From assembly GCA_023393125.1 (NCBI GenBank), contig JAEWMQ010000038.1, positions 65,098 through 129,097 on the forward strand: a stretch of 64,000 bases of DNA, written 5' to 3'. Under the pieces are notes generated by a model. That model did not search any database and was not told where the DNA came from. It saw nothing but the letters and a program-made list of their open reading frames with translations. The stretch is from Bacillota bacterium (GTDB lineage Bacteria > Bacillota > Clostridia > Lachnospirales > Cellulosilyticaceae). The position numbers were made by a program, and so were the translations under genes. Of the stretch, positions 35,555 to 44,280 are shown piece after piece. How positions within the stretch are numbered: the stretch's first letter is position 1; every line of letters begins with the position of its first letter.

Positions 35555-37315
35555 TTAAAAAGCCAATTGTCTTCTTAACAAATCTAAACTTTCCTCAATA
35601 CAAAGTTTACCGTATCCCCATAATGGACTAGGATAATTCATATTATTATCTCTAGTAGCACCTCTTATTAAATAAGTTTTTACATTTTCTCCATATAAAA
35701 AAGGATTATTCCCCTGTATAATACCCCATTCCATTAAAAGAGCTATACCTCCTGCCACATGTGGTGTGGCCATACTGGTGCCACTTTGCACTCTATAACC
35801 TGAAGTTGTATGACTTGCTGCACTAATCTCCACTCCTGGTGCTACTAAATCCGGCTTAATTACACTGTTATCTCTTCCAAAACCTCTTCCTGAAAAAGGA
35901 GCAATCTGACCTGTTACATGATTATAGGCTCCAACTGATACTACTAGCCTTGCTGTAGATGGTGTGGTCAATGTAGTTTCTACTGTAGGCGCCAAAAAGA
36001 AATTAGTGGTTGCACCTTCTTCTGAAGTAGGGCCCCATACATTAAAACTCCCATCCACCACGCTTTGTCCATGTACTACAACTTGCCAAATGCCACTTGT
36101 AATACTACTAGATACGGGTACTAAAAACACTGCAAATTCAATATCTCCACTTAAAGGTGACGGTCCTGAAAAAGCAGCATACACCTTTGCTCCTCCTAGT
36201 CCATATTGTACTGGACCCTGAGCATATACAATAAGCGGCGTTCTTCTACCTGCAGGGTCAATAATTTCAAATCCTAACTGATCAATTGGATTTTGCCAGA
36301 CGGATAGTGGGAAATAAGTGGTATTTTCCCCTATTTGAAATTCAAAGCTAGCAGTACTTCCTTGTTCCACTTTGCCACTCGTATGATTTCTAGCATTAGC
36401 TTCATTCCCTGTACCCACTACAATATTATTTTTCCATAAAGTTGCTGCATTATCTAAGTATTGTTCTAAGAGTGCATTACTATCATGAGGCCCAGCATTT
36501 GTCCCAATGCTTATATTAATGGCAACGGGTTTCCCTAAACTTATAGCTTTCTCAATGACATAACGTACACCTAACATAATTTCTATATTTCTTACAAAAC
36601 CTTCAAAATCTGGTTGCCCTAGTTTTACAATAATAAATTCTGCCTCTGGTGCTGCCCCTATAATTCTTCCTCCTGATCCCCTTCCATTCCCACCTGCTAT
36701 TCCTGCCACATGAGTACCATGACCAACTCTATCACCTGTTGGCACAATCTCTAGCTGTTGCACTTTTGTAGGCTCTTTTAAAGCTTCATTAATTTGCTCT
36801 CTTGTATATTCTGTTCCTGTTAAATAACCAGTGGGGGGGGCCCCAGTGATAGATTGATCCCAAATAAAGTTGATACGTGTGCTACCATCTTCATTTCTAA
36901 AATCTGGGTGAGCATAATTAATGCCAGAATCAATAATACCTAGCAAAGTGCCACTACCTTTTAACCTATAAGGCGGTTCATTTTGAACAGGTGTGATACA
37001 GCTAGCCAACATACTTTCATTAATATTATAAAAAAGCCTTTTAGGCACTTCCATATATTCTACTTCTGTAAAATTAATAAGTTCTTGTATCCGTTCTGGT
37101 GGAACTGTTAAAACAGCAAATTGATTACTTATAATTTGTGCTACCCCACCTACTTTTTGGGCAACTGCTTCAATGTCTCCATTATATTTGACAAGTACTT
37201 CCCATGTCCCTTTTTGCTCAAACCCCAGTAGTCCTAAATCAATCTCTATCTGTTCTCGTTCATTCTGAGGCACAATACTCAATATTTCTAGTGCTGCATC
37301 TGTTTTATTTTGCAT
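35555..37315 (-). CDS. Csp-like germination subtilase (intact triad)
   Basis: The 586-residue S8 protease has a prodomain (1 to about 115) and a subtilisin domain with Asp129 (GIIDSG), His199 (GHGTHVAG) and Ser514 (GTSMATPHVAG), plus the long insertion of Csp proteases between His and Ser. Csp enzymes in spores cleave pro-SleC. With sleC in the window, this is a likely SleC activator. It is the last gene of a four-gene csp operon, 10 bp after its neighbour. The codons for residues 158-161 contain a C8 run (G8 on the plus strand at 36833-36840), unusual in this A+T-rich genome. Which Csp letter applies cannot be fixed. Confidence 0.85.
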   Translation of the reverse strand: MQNKTDAALEILSIVPQNEREQIEIDLGLLGFEQKGTWEVLVKYNGDIEAVAQKVGGVAQIISNQFAVLTVPPERIQELINFTEVEYMEVPKRLFYNINESMLASCITPVQNEPPYRLKGSGTLLGIIDSGINYAHPDFRNEDGSTRINFIWDQSITGAPPTGYLTGTEYTREQINEALKEPTKVQQLEIVPTGDRVGHGTHVAGIAGGNGRGSGGRIIGAAPEAEFIIVKLGQPDFEGFVRNIEIMLGVRYVIEKAISLGKPVAINISIGTNAGPHDSNALLEQYLDNAATLWKNNIVVGTGNEANARNHTSGKVEQGSTASFEFQIGENTTYFPLSVWQNPIDQLGFEIIDPAGRRTPLIVYAQGPVQYGLGGAKVYAAFSGPSPLSGDIEFAVFLVPVSSSITSGIWQVVVHGQSVVDGSFNVWGPTSEEGATTNFFLAPTVETTLTTPSTARLVVSVGAYNHVTGQIAPFSGRGFGRDNSVIKPDLVAPGVEISAASHTTSGYRVQSGTSMATPHVAGGIALLMEWGIIQGNNPFLYGENVKTYLIRGATRDNNMNYPSPLWGYGKLCIEESLDLLRRQLAF

Positions 37316-37325
37316 GGGCTCCCTC

Positions 37326-39098
37326 CTAATTGGTTTGGTTTGCTACTTCTCTCATATTATTAAGGGCTGCCTCTAAGCAAAGCATCCCAAATCCCCAACT
37401 ATTATTAGGATAGGGTGCATTGACAATTGGTCTCCTCGCATTACGAATCAAATAAACTTCTAAGGCATCTCCATATAATCCTGGATTTCCTAGTTGTACA
37501 AGACCATAAGCTTGCATTAATATATAGGCACCTGCTACAAAAGCTGATGCAATACTTGTACCTGATGCCATAGTATAAAGTTCTCCAGTTTTTACTGAAG
37601 GTACGGTGACATTAACTCCAGGTGCTACTAAATTGGGTCTAATTCTACCATCAGCAGTATATCCTCTACCAGAAAAAGCGGCTAATTGCATAGTATTGCC
37701 GTTATAGGCTCCCACACCTGTAAGACCATCAGAGTCAGATGGGCAAGTTAGTGTCGTTTCTACAGAAGCTTCTTGAAATCTTGTATTACTACTAAGGTCT
37801 CTTACAATACTTCCCCATATATTATAATTACCTTGCAAAATACGTTTACCTGTTAAAGTTATACGCCATATACCTCTATTTACTAATTGATTATTTTGCC
37901 CTTGCAAAACAATCAGAATCTGTTGTTGTGTAATATCTATAATCGGCTCAGAAAAATTAATAAGAACGGCTGTTTCATCAAATAAATAGGCTCTATTAGG
38001 TGTTAATAAGCTTAAAACATCTGTTTTTTCACCTGTTGGTGACTCTAGCGTTAACTCTACTTCATCACTTACAGGCATCCATATACAACAAGCATATTCT
38101 TTCTTTTCTCCATCAATAATAAGCTCAATGGTTTCTGTTTCTCCCTCTTCAATCATTCCTTTACTATGGCTTCCTCTATTTCCCTCATTACCTACTCCTA
38201 CAACAATATTACATACCCAGGTTCGATAAACGGCCTCTATATATGCAGCTAGAATATCTTTACCATTATGACTAGCTAAGTTATATCCTGAACCCAATAA
38301 AATAACGATAGGTTTTAAAAGTTCTTTAGCCTTTTCCATTGCAAAATGAATGCCCTGCATGATTTCAAGATCTCTAGGACCAAATTCCCTATTAGTCCTT
38401 CCAACTTTCACAATAAGTAAATCACATGCCGGCGCCATGCCTTTATTTCTTCGTCCTGTGCTTCCTCTCCCATTTCCACCTGCTACTCCTGCTAAAACTG
38501 TTCCATGTCCTAATGTATCCATGGAAGGAACCCTTGTTAACATCTGTTCTTTAGTAGGCTCTTTTAATGCTTCATCAATCTGCTCTTTGGTGTAAAGCGT
38601 TCCATCAGCAAAACCTGCTGGCGGTGTCCCTTCAATGCCTTGATCCCATAAATATAAAATCCTTGTTGTATCATCATCATTTCTAAAATCAGGATGTGTA
38701 TAATCAATACCTGAATCAATGACGGCTAATAACAATCCTCTTCCTGTGATTTGGTAATTACCGGTTGGTGAGCTCGTTTCCTCTGCACAAACTTGAGCCA
38801 AATCAAGATCAATGTACTCCATAAGCTGTGGTAAACTGATAAAGATAACATTAGGATCATTTGATAGCTCTCCAATAAAAAGTCTGCTTATGATAACTTG
38901 TGCATATCCTTGACCTAAATCATATACCTCCATATCGAACTTCTTACTTATTTCTTCTAAACTCCCCACATAACGAACAATAACCTCCCATATCTGCAAG
39001 GCTTGGTCTTTTATAAATAAGTTCTTAACATTTGCTGTCATAAGATTCTCATAACGTAAAGCCAGTTGTACTTGTGCACTTAATTTATTAATAACCAT
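37326..39098 (-). CDS. Csp-like germination subtilase (intact triad)
   Basis: The 590-residue protein is a paralogue of the downstream subtilase with the same prodomain and insertion layout. The triad is Asp128 (VIDSGIDYTHPDF), His198 (LGHGTVLAG) and Ser515 (SGTSIASAFVAG). The motifs around His and Ser deviate (VLAG for HVAG, IASAF for MATPH), so activity or specificity may differ. It begins at an ATG with GGGGAGG seven bases upstream and follows the pseudoprotease gene by 13 bp. Its role is expected to be proteolytic activation of pro-SleC or of another spore protein. Confidence 0.82.
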   Translation of the reverse strand: MVINKLSAQVQLALRYENLMTANVKNLFIKDQALQIWEVIVRYVGSLEEISKKFDMEVYDLGQGYAQVIISRLFIGELSNDPNVIFISLPQLMEYIDLDLAQVCAEETSSPTGNYQITGRGLLLAVIDSGIDYTHPDFRNDDDTTRILYLWDQGIEGTPPAGFADGTLYTKEQIDEALKEPTKEQMLTRVPSMDTLGHGTVLAGVAGGNGRGSTGRRNKGMAPACDLLIVKVGRTNREFGPRDLEIMQGIHFAMEKAKELLKPIVILLGSGYNLASHNGKDILAAYIEAVYRTWVCNIVVGVGNEGNRGSHSKGMIEEGETETIELIIDGEKKEYACCIWMPVSDEVELTLESPTGEKTDVLSLLTPNRAYLFDETAVLINFSEPIIDITQQQILIVLQGQNNQLVNRGIWRITLTGKRILQGNYNIWGSIVRDLSSNTRFQEASVETTLTCPSDSDGLTGVGAYNGNTMQLAAFSGRGYTADGRIRPNLVAPGVNVTVPSVKTGELYTMASGTSIASAFVAGAYILMQAYGLVQLGNPGLYGDALEVYLIRNARRPIVNAPYPNNSWGFGMLCLEAALNNMREVANQTN

Positions 39099-39111
39099 TT
39101 TCTAACCTCCC

Positions 39112-41436
39112 CTATTCTAAAGGTGCCATTAAAGTAACTTCTAGCTTCTTTAAATCTAAAATACCATTCCCTTGACTAAAATGAGGGTAAGTCTGCCCAG
39201 GCAGCTGTGTAAGCTGTTGTTCTAACCACTTTTGCATCATCTTGGTATTCGGATAAGATTTCCCCTTCTCCTTCTGCCATTTACTATATAATGTTGCTAC
39301 TGCTCCAGTCACTAAACTAGCTGCTACAGCCGTTCCTTCTAACCCTAGTACTTCCCCTTTTTCATTTAGTTGGATATCCGCCCTCCCTTCTGCTACACAG
39401 CTTAGACCTGCTTGATTATTATGATTCGTTCTACCAGAGCCACCTCGCATCACTAATGCCTTTGTGTCAAAACTCCCCACCCCTATAGCTGACCATTTAG
39501 CCGGCGCCGGATTTACTGTATTTAAAGCTGTCCATGAACTTAACGTAGCGCCTGAATTTACTCCTTGTTCTGACAGACTTACACTTAATTTCAGCAGCTT
39601 ATCTTCTTCAGCATTTAAAAATAGTTGCCAAGTATGCTGTGATTCTTGTTCAATACGAAACCGAATATCTAACTGCCCACTATTATAGTCCCATTTTAAT
39701 CCACTACTTTCTACTATTCCTGCTGTCGTTTGATAACTACCTTCCTCTTCTAAATGAATGATTTGTTTTTCATCTTCTAATAGTTGTAAAACCGCTTGAA
39801 ATACTTCCATTTTTTCTGAACAAATCCGTCCTATTAGATTTTGATTTTCTCTCTTAGTTTGTATCCTTAGCTCCTCAAAAGAATTTCCTTCTATGAGCTG
39901 CTTATGTTCTTTATTAGCTTCTTCTCCCACTGGCATAATAATAGTAACTCCCTGCTGATAACTCAGTTCATCAAAGATTCTATCGTACTGATTAATACCC
40001 TCCACTCCCTCTAATAAATAATGATAAGGTAAATATAGAACTAAGGGTTTTTGATTAAGCTTAGCTAGTTCTATCAATTTGCACACCCCAATAAGTACAT
40101 CTGGAACTAATGCAACTAGTGGATGAGGCTCTCCTACATGAATTTTTTGTAGATTCCTAGTAGCAGGCTTTATTTTTGCTATTAAAAATTCCGCCTTAGA
40201 AGCAAGTGCTTCATAAACACCTTGTTTTCCTCCTGCTAGGTCAAGTAAAAAAGTTGCTTCACTTTTACTACCTGATAGCATTTTCTCCGTTCCTAAAGCT
40301 TCATTAATTGTAGTCGCTGTATAATAAACCCCTTTATCAGCTTGTTCCTGCTCCCACATACACCCTATTCTTGTTTTTCCTCCGGATGTTCTCAGAAGTG
40401 AATCTTCCCAATTAATACCTTCTACAGTTACAATTCCGATATAAACATTTTCCCCCCTATACTTAAAATCACCTTCTAAAGTAGTATTCTCTTTTGCCCT
40501 AGGGGAATTTATCCTATGTAAAGGTACTTGTGCTACCATGGGTAAGGTCCACTGCGGCATAACATAATTTTTTAAGTAGTTGCTTTGTTTCTCTATGTTC
40601 ATCTTTGTATCATAGATAGCATGAATACCTTTACCTAGTAAAATACTATTTAAGTCTATTGGCTGGCTCATTTTATTTTTAAAATCATCTATTAAAGGTA
40701 AATAAAGTTTTTCTGTCGTTGGAATCTGTTCATAAAATATGTCATGATATAAACTTTCTTTTATCATTAACTCCCTTTCATTTGTAAGGTATTTTATAGC
40801 TCTACCAATGAGTTTATGATACGATGTGGCATATATAAAACGATTCTTATAAGGTTCAAAACGCTTTTCACTCATTAAATAACAAGCTGCTATATCTTCC
40901 TTCTTCATTACTTGTAAAACGATATGTTCTTCCTCTCCAAGTAGTTCATTTATAATCTTATAAGTTAAACTCCGAAAAGAAAAATACCTTTCCTTAGGTG
41001 TATTATCAAGGTAAATAACCGCAGTCTTTTTTAGACTTCTTGCTTTATTTATAAGAACCCGAATAGTCTTAATAAACTTGCCCGCAAAAACTTTTTCTTC
41101 ACTATAACAGCTTATCCATAGAGGCCCTTGTTCCATTAACATTCCCTTATTGTCCCATACTTCTCTGGTCATTTCATAATAGCTACTCACTTTTGAACTC
41201 TTTTGCCTCTCTCCTATAGTTACAAATACTATGGATTCCTTGCTTAACCCTTCTACTAACTCTACTTGCTTCCTGCCTAATTGCATTTCAAAATCAGGCT
41301 CTACTTCCCCCTCTATTTGCTTAAACTCCTCCTCTTCTTTGATATCTATAAGCTTATAGCCTGCTCCTAAATCTTCCATAATCCATGGCGCTATAGTCTG
41401 TTTATCTTTGGTAGACGGTGCCACGATTAGTCTCAT
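39112..41436 (-). CDS. Csp-family pseudoprotease with extra N-terminal region
   Basis: The 774-residue protein aligns with its neighbours from about residue 300 (GENVYIGIV...TRIGCMWEQ) to the end (GTAVAASLVTGAVATLYSKW). All three catalytic positions are changed: the Asp position reads Thr (GIVTVEG), the His position Glu (KSEATFL for GHGTFLAG) and Ser is Ala (GTAVAAS). It is therefore predicted proteolytically dead. In C. difficile a Csp pseudoprotease, CspC, acts as a germinant sensor or regulator, and a similar role is a reasonable inference. About 200 residues at the N-terminus have no counterpart in the neighbours and match no family I know. I start at ATG 41436 (MRLIVAP), behind GGAGGGG; it begins 10 bp after the preceding csp stop. 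Confidence 0.8.
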   Translation of the reverse strand: MRLIVAPSTKDKQTIAPWIMEDLGAGYKLIDIKEEEEFKQIEGEVEPDFEMQLGRKQVELVEGLSKESIVFVTIGERQKSSKVSSYYEMTREVWDNKGMLMEQGPLWISCYSEEKVFAGKFIKTIRVLINKARSLKKTAVIYLDNTPKERYFSFRSLTYKIINELLGEEEHIVLQVMKKEDIAACYLMSEKRFEPYKNRFIYATSYHKLIGRAIKYLTNERELMIKESLYHDIFYEQIPTTEKLYLPLIDDFKNKMSQPIDLNSILLGKGIHAIYDTKMNIEKQSNYLKNYVMPQWTLPMVAQVPLHRINSPRAKENTTLEGDFKYRGENVYIGIVTVEGINWEDSLLRTSGGKTRIGCMWEQEQADKGVYYTATTINEALGTEKMLSGSKSEATFLLDLAGGKQGVYEALASKAEFLIAKIKPATRNLQKIHVGEPHPLVALVPDVLIGVCKLIELAKLNQKPLVLYLPYHYLLEGVEGINQYDRIFDELSYQQGVTIIMPVGEEANKEHKQLIEGNSFEELRIQTKRENQNLIGRICSEKMEVFQAVLQLLEDEKQIIHLEEEGSYQTTAGIVESSGLKWDYNSGQLDIRFRIEQESQHTWQLFLNAEEDKLLKLSVSLSEQGVNSGATLSSWTALNTVNPAPAKWSAIGVGSFDTKALVMRGGSGRTNHNNQAGLSCVAEGRADIQLNEKGEVLGLEGTAVAASLVTGAVATLYSKWQKEKGKSYPNTKMMQKWLEQQLTQLPGQTYPHFSQGNGILDLKKLEVTLMAPLE

Positions 41437-41446
41437 ATTTCCCCTC

Positions 41447-43135
41447 CTATGCTCTAGCAATCGTTGCTTGTAAATCCAATCTACCATAGCCTTCTATTGT
41501 ATTAGGATAAATGACATTAGGTTGTCTCCTTGCCCCTCGAGTAAGTAGACTTCTAGCTATACGTGTATTCATATCTGGGAAATTACCATTAAGGACCCCC
41601 CACTCCATAAGCAAGGCTGCTGCTGAACTTGTTATAGCCGCAGCTGTACTGGTGCCTACATAAGTGGTAAATCCTCCCCCTGGCATAGGCCCTTGAACGT
41701 TAACACTTGGCGCTATTAAATCTGGCTTCATAATGCCATCTGTTGTAGGCCCTCTGCCTGACGAAACATATACACTATCATCTAAATAATCATAGCCTCC
41801 CACAGTAATGCCAAATTGTTCTGTTCCAGGTATTTGTAAAGTTGTCTCAGGAGTAGGTTTTAAAAATCTTGTATCACTTTTAATAAATCCTGTACGTGGT
41901 AACCAAATATGAAAAACACCATTAATAATAATATCTCCATAAACGGTCAATGACCATAAACCAGGGGTTGGATTTTCTAATCTAACCTCAATTTTTTGAC
42001 CTCCTGTTAATGGATCTGGATACAAATAAATGACCGTTACTATTGTTTGTTCTAAATTGAGCTTAAAGGTTTGAGGCGTTTCAGATACAATAGGAACTTT
42101 TTCAATGACTTGACCTAAAGGACTTTTAATAGAAACTGTCATTTTATTTGGAATATCTACCCAAACATACATTGAAAATCCTGATTCCCCAGGTCCTACA
42201 TTAATTTCTAAACTTTCTGATCCTCCACTAGTCACTTCTCCTTTATAATGATGCCCACTACTTCCCTCGTTACCGGTTGCAATAACCACTATAATATTAG
42301 CGGCTATAGAAATATTACTAATAAAATTCTCTATAATTTCAGTCCCATTATGGGCACCATAATTACTTCCCACTCCTAAACAAATGACTAGAGGTCTTCC
42401 CTCTTGAAGTGATAATTGGAGCAAATAGTTAATACCTGCTATAATATCATTACTTTGAAAAGCAGGTACCCCTGTATTGACTAAAAATAAATTCCTAATG
42501 AACTCACTTGCAGGACGTAACTTAACCATGGCTATTATTGCATCAGGTGCTCCTCCTGTATAATCAACCGTCCCTGTCTGGTCATTACCCGCTGCTACAC
42601 CAGCTAAAAAAGTACCGTGTCCATCATTATCTTGACTAGGAACTATAGTAAGAGGATCTGGACTTCTAAGAGCCTCATTAATATCTGCTTGTGTATACAC
42701 ACTACCATAGCTATACCCTTCAGGAGGGTTTCCTGGAATAGTTTGATCCCATATACTTACAATTCGTGTTGTATTATCTGCATTCTTAAAAAGTATATTG
42801 GTATAATCTATGCCTGTATCAACAAAGCCAATAATAATCCCCTTTCCACGTAGCGCGCCATAAGGATAATTATGAAACTGTGAAATATTAGAAGAACTAA
42901 GTGCTGGTATTGCATTAAGACCATAAGGAACAGGAAATGTAATAAAATTAACTGTGCTACTTAAACGATTAAATTCTGCCTCTGCTTGTTCTCCCATGGG
43001 TACTGTTATTGTATAAATATCATGTGCAACATTTTCAAACTGTAGCAATGGAAATTGCTCCCTTAAGCTTTGGATATCCAAAAAACTGCTTAGAATAAAA
43101 TTACTAAGAATAAATTGTCTCTCTACATCTGCCAT
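41447..43135 (-). CDS. Csp-like germination subtilase (intact triad), first gene of operon
   Basis: The 562-residue protein has a prodomain of about 90 residues and a subtilisin domain with Asp106 (FVDTGIDY), His173 (DGHGTFLAG) and Ser496 (VGTSTAAAITS). The Ser motif has TAAA where most S8 enzymes have MATP or MASP. It leads the csp operon, and its 5' untranslated region contains a large inverted repeat. I start at ATG 43135 (MADVERQF) with a GGGGTGG site; the ATG four codons upstream has none. Germination-protease function is inferred from the family and from sleC in the window. Confidence 0.82.
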   Translation of the reverse strand: MADVERQFILSNFILSSFLDIQSLREQFPLLQFENVAHDIYTITVPMGEQAEAEFNRLSSTVNFITFPVPYGLNAIPALSSSNISQFHNYPYGALRGKGIIIGFVDTGIDYTNILFKNADNTTRIVSIWDQTIPGNPPEGYSYGSVYTQADINEALRSPDPLTIVPSQDNDGHGTFLAGVAAGNDQTGTVDYTGGAPDAIIAMVKLRPASEFIRNLFLVNTGVPAFQSNDIIAGINYLLQLSLQEGRPLVICLGVGSNYGAHNGTEIIENFISNISIAANIIVVIATGNEGSSGHHYKGEVTSGGSESLEINVGPGESGFSMYVWVDIPNKMTVSIKSPLGQVIEKVPIVSETPQTFKLNLEQTIVTVIYLYPDPLTGGQKIEVRLENPTPGLWSLTVYGDIIINGVFHIWLPRTGFIKSDTRFLKPTPETTLQIPGTEQFGITVGGYDYLDDSVYVSSGRGPTTDGIMKPDLIAPSVNVQGPMPGGGFTTYVGTSTAAAITSSAAALLMEWGVLNGNFPDMNTRIARSLLTRGARRQPNVIYPNTIEGYGRLDLQATIARA

Positions 43136-43154
43136 AATCCACCCCATTACATAA

Positions 43155-43189
43155 AATGCTCAAAATCTAATGATTAGACCTTGAGCATT
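43155..43189 (-). other. Large inverted repeat immediately upstream of the csp operon
   Basis: AATGCTCAA (43155-43163) and TTGAGCATT (43181-43189) form a 9 bp outer stem, and TCTAAT/ATTAGA (43166-43178) an inner 6 bp palindrome. On the minus strand the stem is followed by TTTTAT, so it resembles a terminator. It ends 20 bp before the first csp start and leaves no room for a promoter downstream. It could be the terminator of the upstream exonuclease gene or an attenuator in the csp leader. Confidence 0.6.
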
Positions 43190-43263
43190 CTTGTGTTCAA
43201 TATTATGTTTATGTGGTAGCTTCTTTAATTATTAATCTTCAGCTTATTTTATTTTCTACTTTC

Positions 43264-43974
43264 TCATATTAATTTCCCATGATTGACTATGATTTTATCA
43301 ATGAGTTTGCTGCACTCAGATTTAGTGAGGTTTTCATACCCCTTTGGTAAAGACAATCTATGCCTCTTACAAAGACTTTCTAGATAAGTCTTTTGCTTCT
43401 TAGTCATTGGTTCTCTTTTAGGAACGTCCCATCTCATTGGCTCCGGTATAAAAAGCTTCGGCTCTTGCTCTTCAAACTCCTCTCTAAGCTTTTCAAACAA
43501 TTCATAAGTAGCAAAAGCATCATGATAGGCACGATGTGCATTTTCTAGTGAAATTGAATAATGCTCACATAAGTCACCTAGCTTACGACTAGGTAAGTGT
43601 GCCAACATTTTTCTTGAAATCACCAGTGTATCTATACCTGTTTTTTCAAATTTAGCTCCTAAAGCTATAGCTTTAGCTTTAAGCATACGATAATCAAATA
43701 AAATAATATTATGTCCAATTAAAGGAACATCCTCACAAAAATCTAAAAAACGTGGCATTATTTCTTCAATAGGCGGTGCATCTGCTACCATCTCATTTGT
43801 AATCCCTGTAATAGAAATAATATAATCAGAAATAACTTGAGTAGGCCTTACTAATTCATTAAATATTTTTTTAACTTGGCCTCCTTCTATATAAACTGCA
43901 CCAATCTCAATAATTTCACTATCTACAGGATGGGCACCGGTTGTTTCTATATCTACAATAACGTACTTATTCAT
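43264..43974 (-). CDS. DnaQ-like 3'-5' exonuclease (DEDDh)
   Basis: The 236-residue protein shows the DEDDh exonuclease motifs: VIVDIETTGAHP (ExoI, Asp and Glu), ITGITNEMV and GHNIILFDYRMLK (ExoII), and NAHRAYHDAFATYELFEKL (ExoIII with His and Asp). This is the proofreading-type domain, as in DnaQ or the PolC/DinG exonuclease part, acting on single-stranded DNA or RNA ends. A C-terminal segment (LTKSECSKLIDKII) is a short helical, SAP-like tail. No polymerase lies next to it. It starts behind AAAGGAG. The gap 43975-44181 upstream has no gene and only a weak TACAAT-type -10. Confidence 0.85.
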   Translation of the reverse strand: MNKYVIVDIETTGAHPVDSEIIEIGAVYIEGGQVKKIFNELVRPTQVISDYIISITGITNEMVADAPPIEEIMPRFLDFCEDVPLIGHNIILFDYRMLKAKAIALGAKFEKTGIDTLVISRKMLAHLPSRKLGDLCEHYSISLENAHRAYHDAFATYELFEKLREEFEEQEPKLFIPEPMRWDVPKREPMTKKQKTYLESLCKRHRLSLPKGYENLTKSECSKLIDKIIVNHGKLI

Positions 43975-44181
43975 TTTAATCTCCTTTTAGCAGTTTCACT
44001 CTCATGTATTCTTCCTTCTATTGTACATCACCCTTAATAAATTTAAAATAAGTTAACAGCGTTTCTACTTTAAAAAATTTTTTCCAGACGACTCTACCTT
44101 ATAACGCTCTAGTATTTCCATATAAATTTAGGCTTACTTTTCCATTTTTAAACATTGACAAAAAAATCTAAAAATACTCTC

Positions 44182-44255
44182 TTGCCAAACAGATGTGCAA
44201 GATATAGTATATATTTAGAAAACCGATTATATATATAGTATAGTATATCTATTGG
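44182..44255 (+). promoter_or_regulatory. nrdDG promoter region with possible NrdR boxes
   Basis: TTGCCA (44182-44187) and TAGTAT (44205-44210) are 17 bp apart. GCAAGATATAGTAT overlaps this -10, and an inversely oriented, related element AGTATATCTATTGG lies at 44242-44255. Both resemble the ACxATATxTTG half of NrdR boxes, which control nrd operons in many bacteria. Spacing between them (about 45 bp) is longer than usual, so NrdR control is only suggested. Confidence 0.4.
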
Positions 44256-44280
44256 TAAAAGTTTTAAGGGGGATGGCAAA

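Noticed and set aside
43190..43263. SigE/SigG promoter for the csp operon (CATAATAT on the minus strand)
   Set aside because: The -10-like element is present but no convincing -35 lies at the right distance, so it is not listed as a feature.
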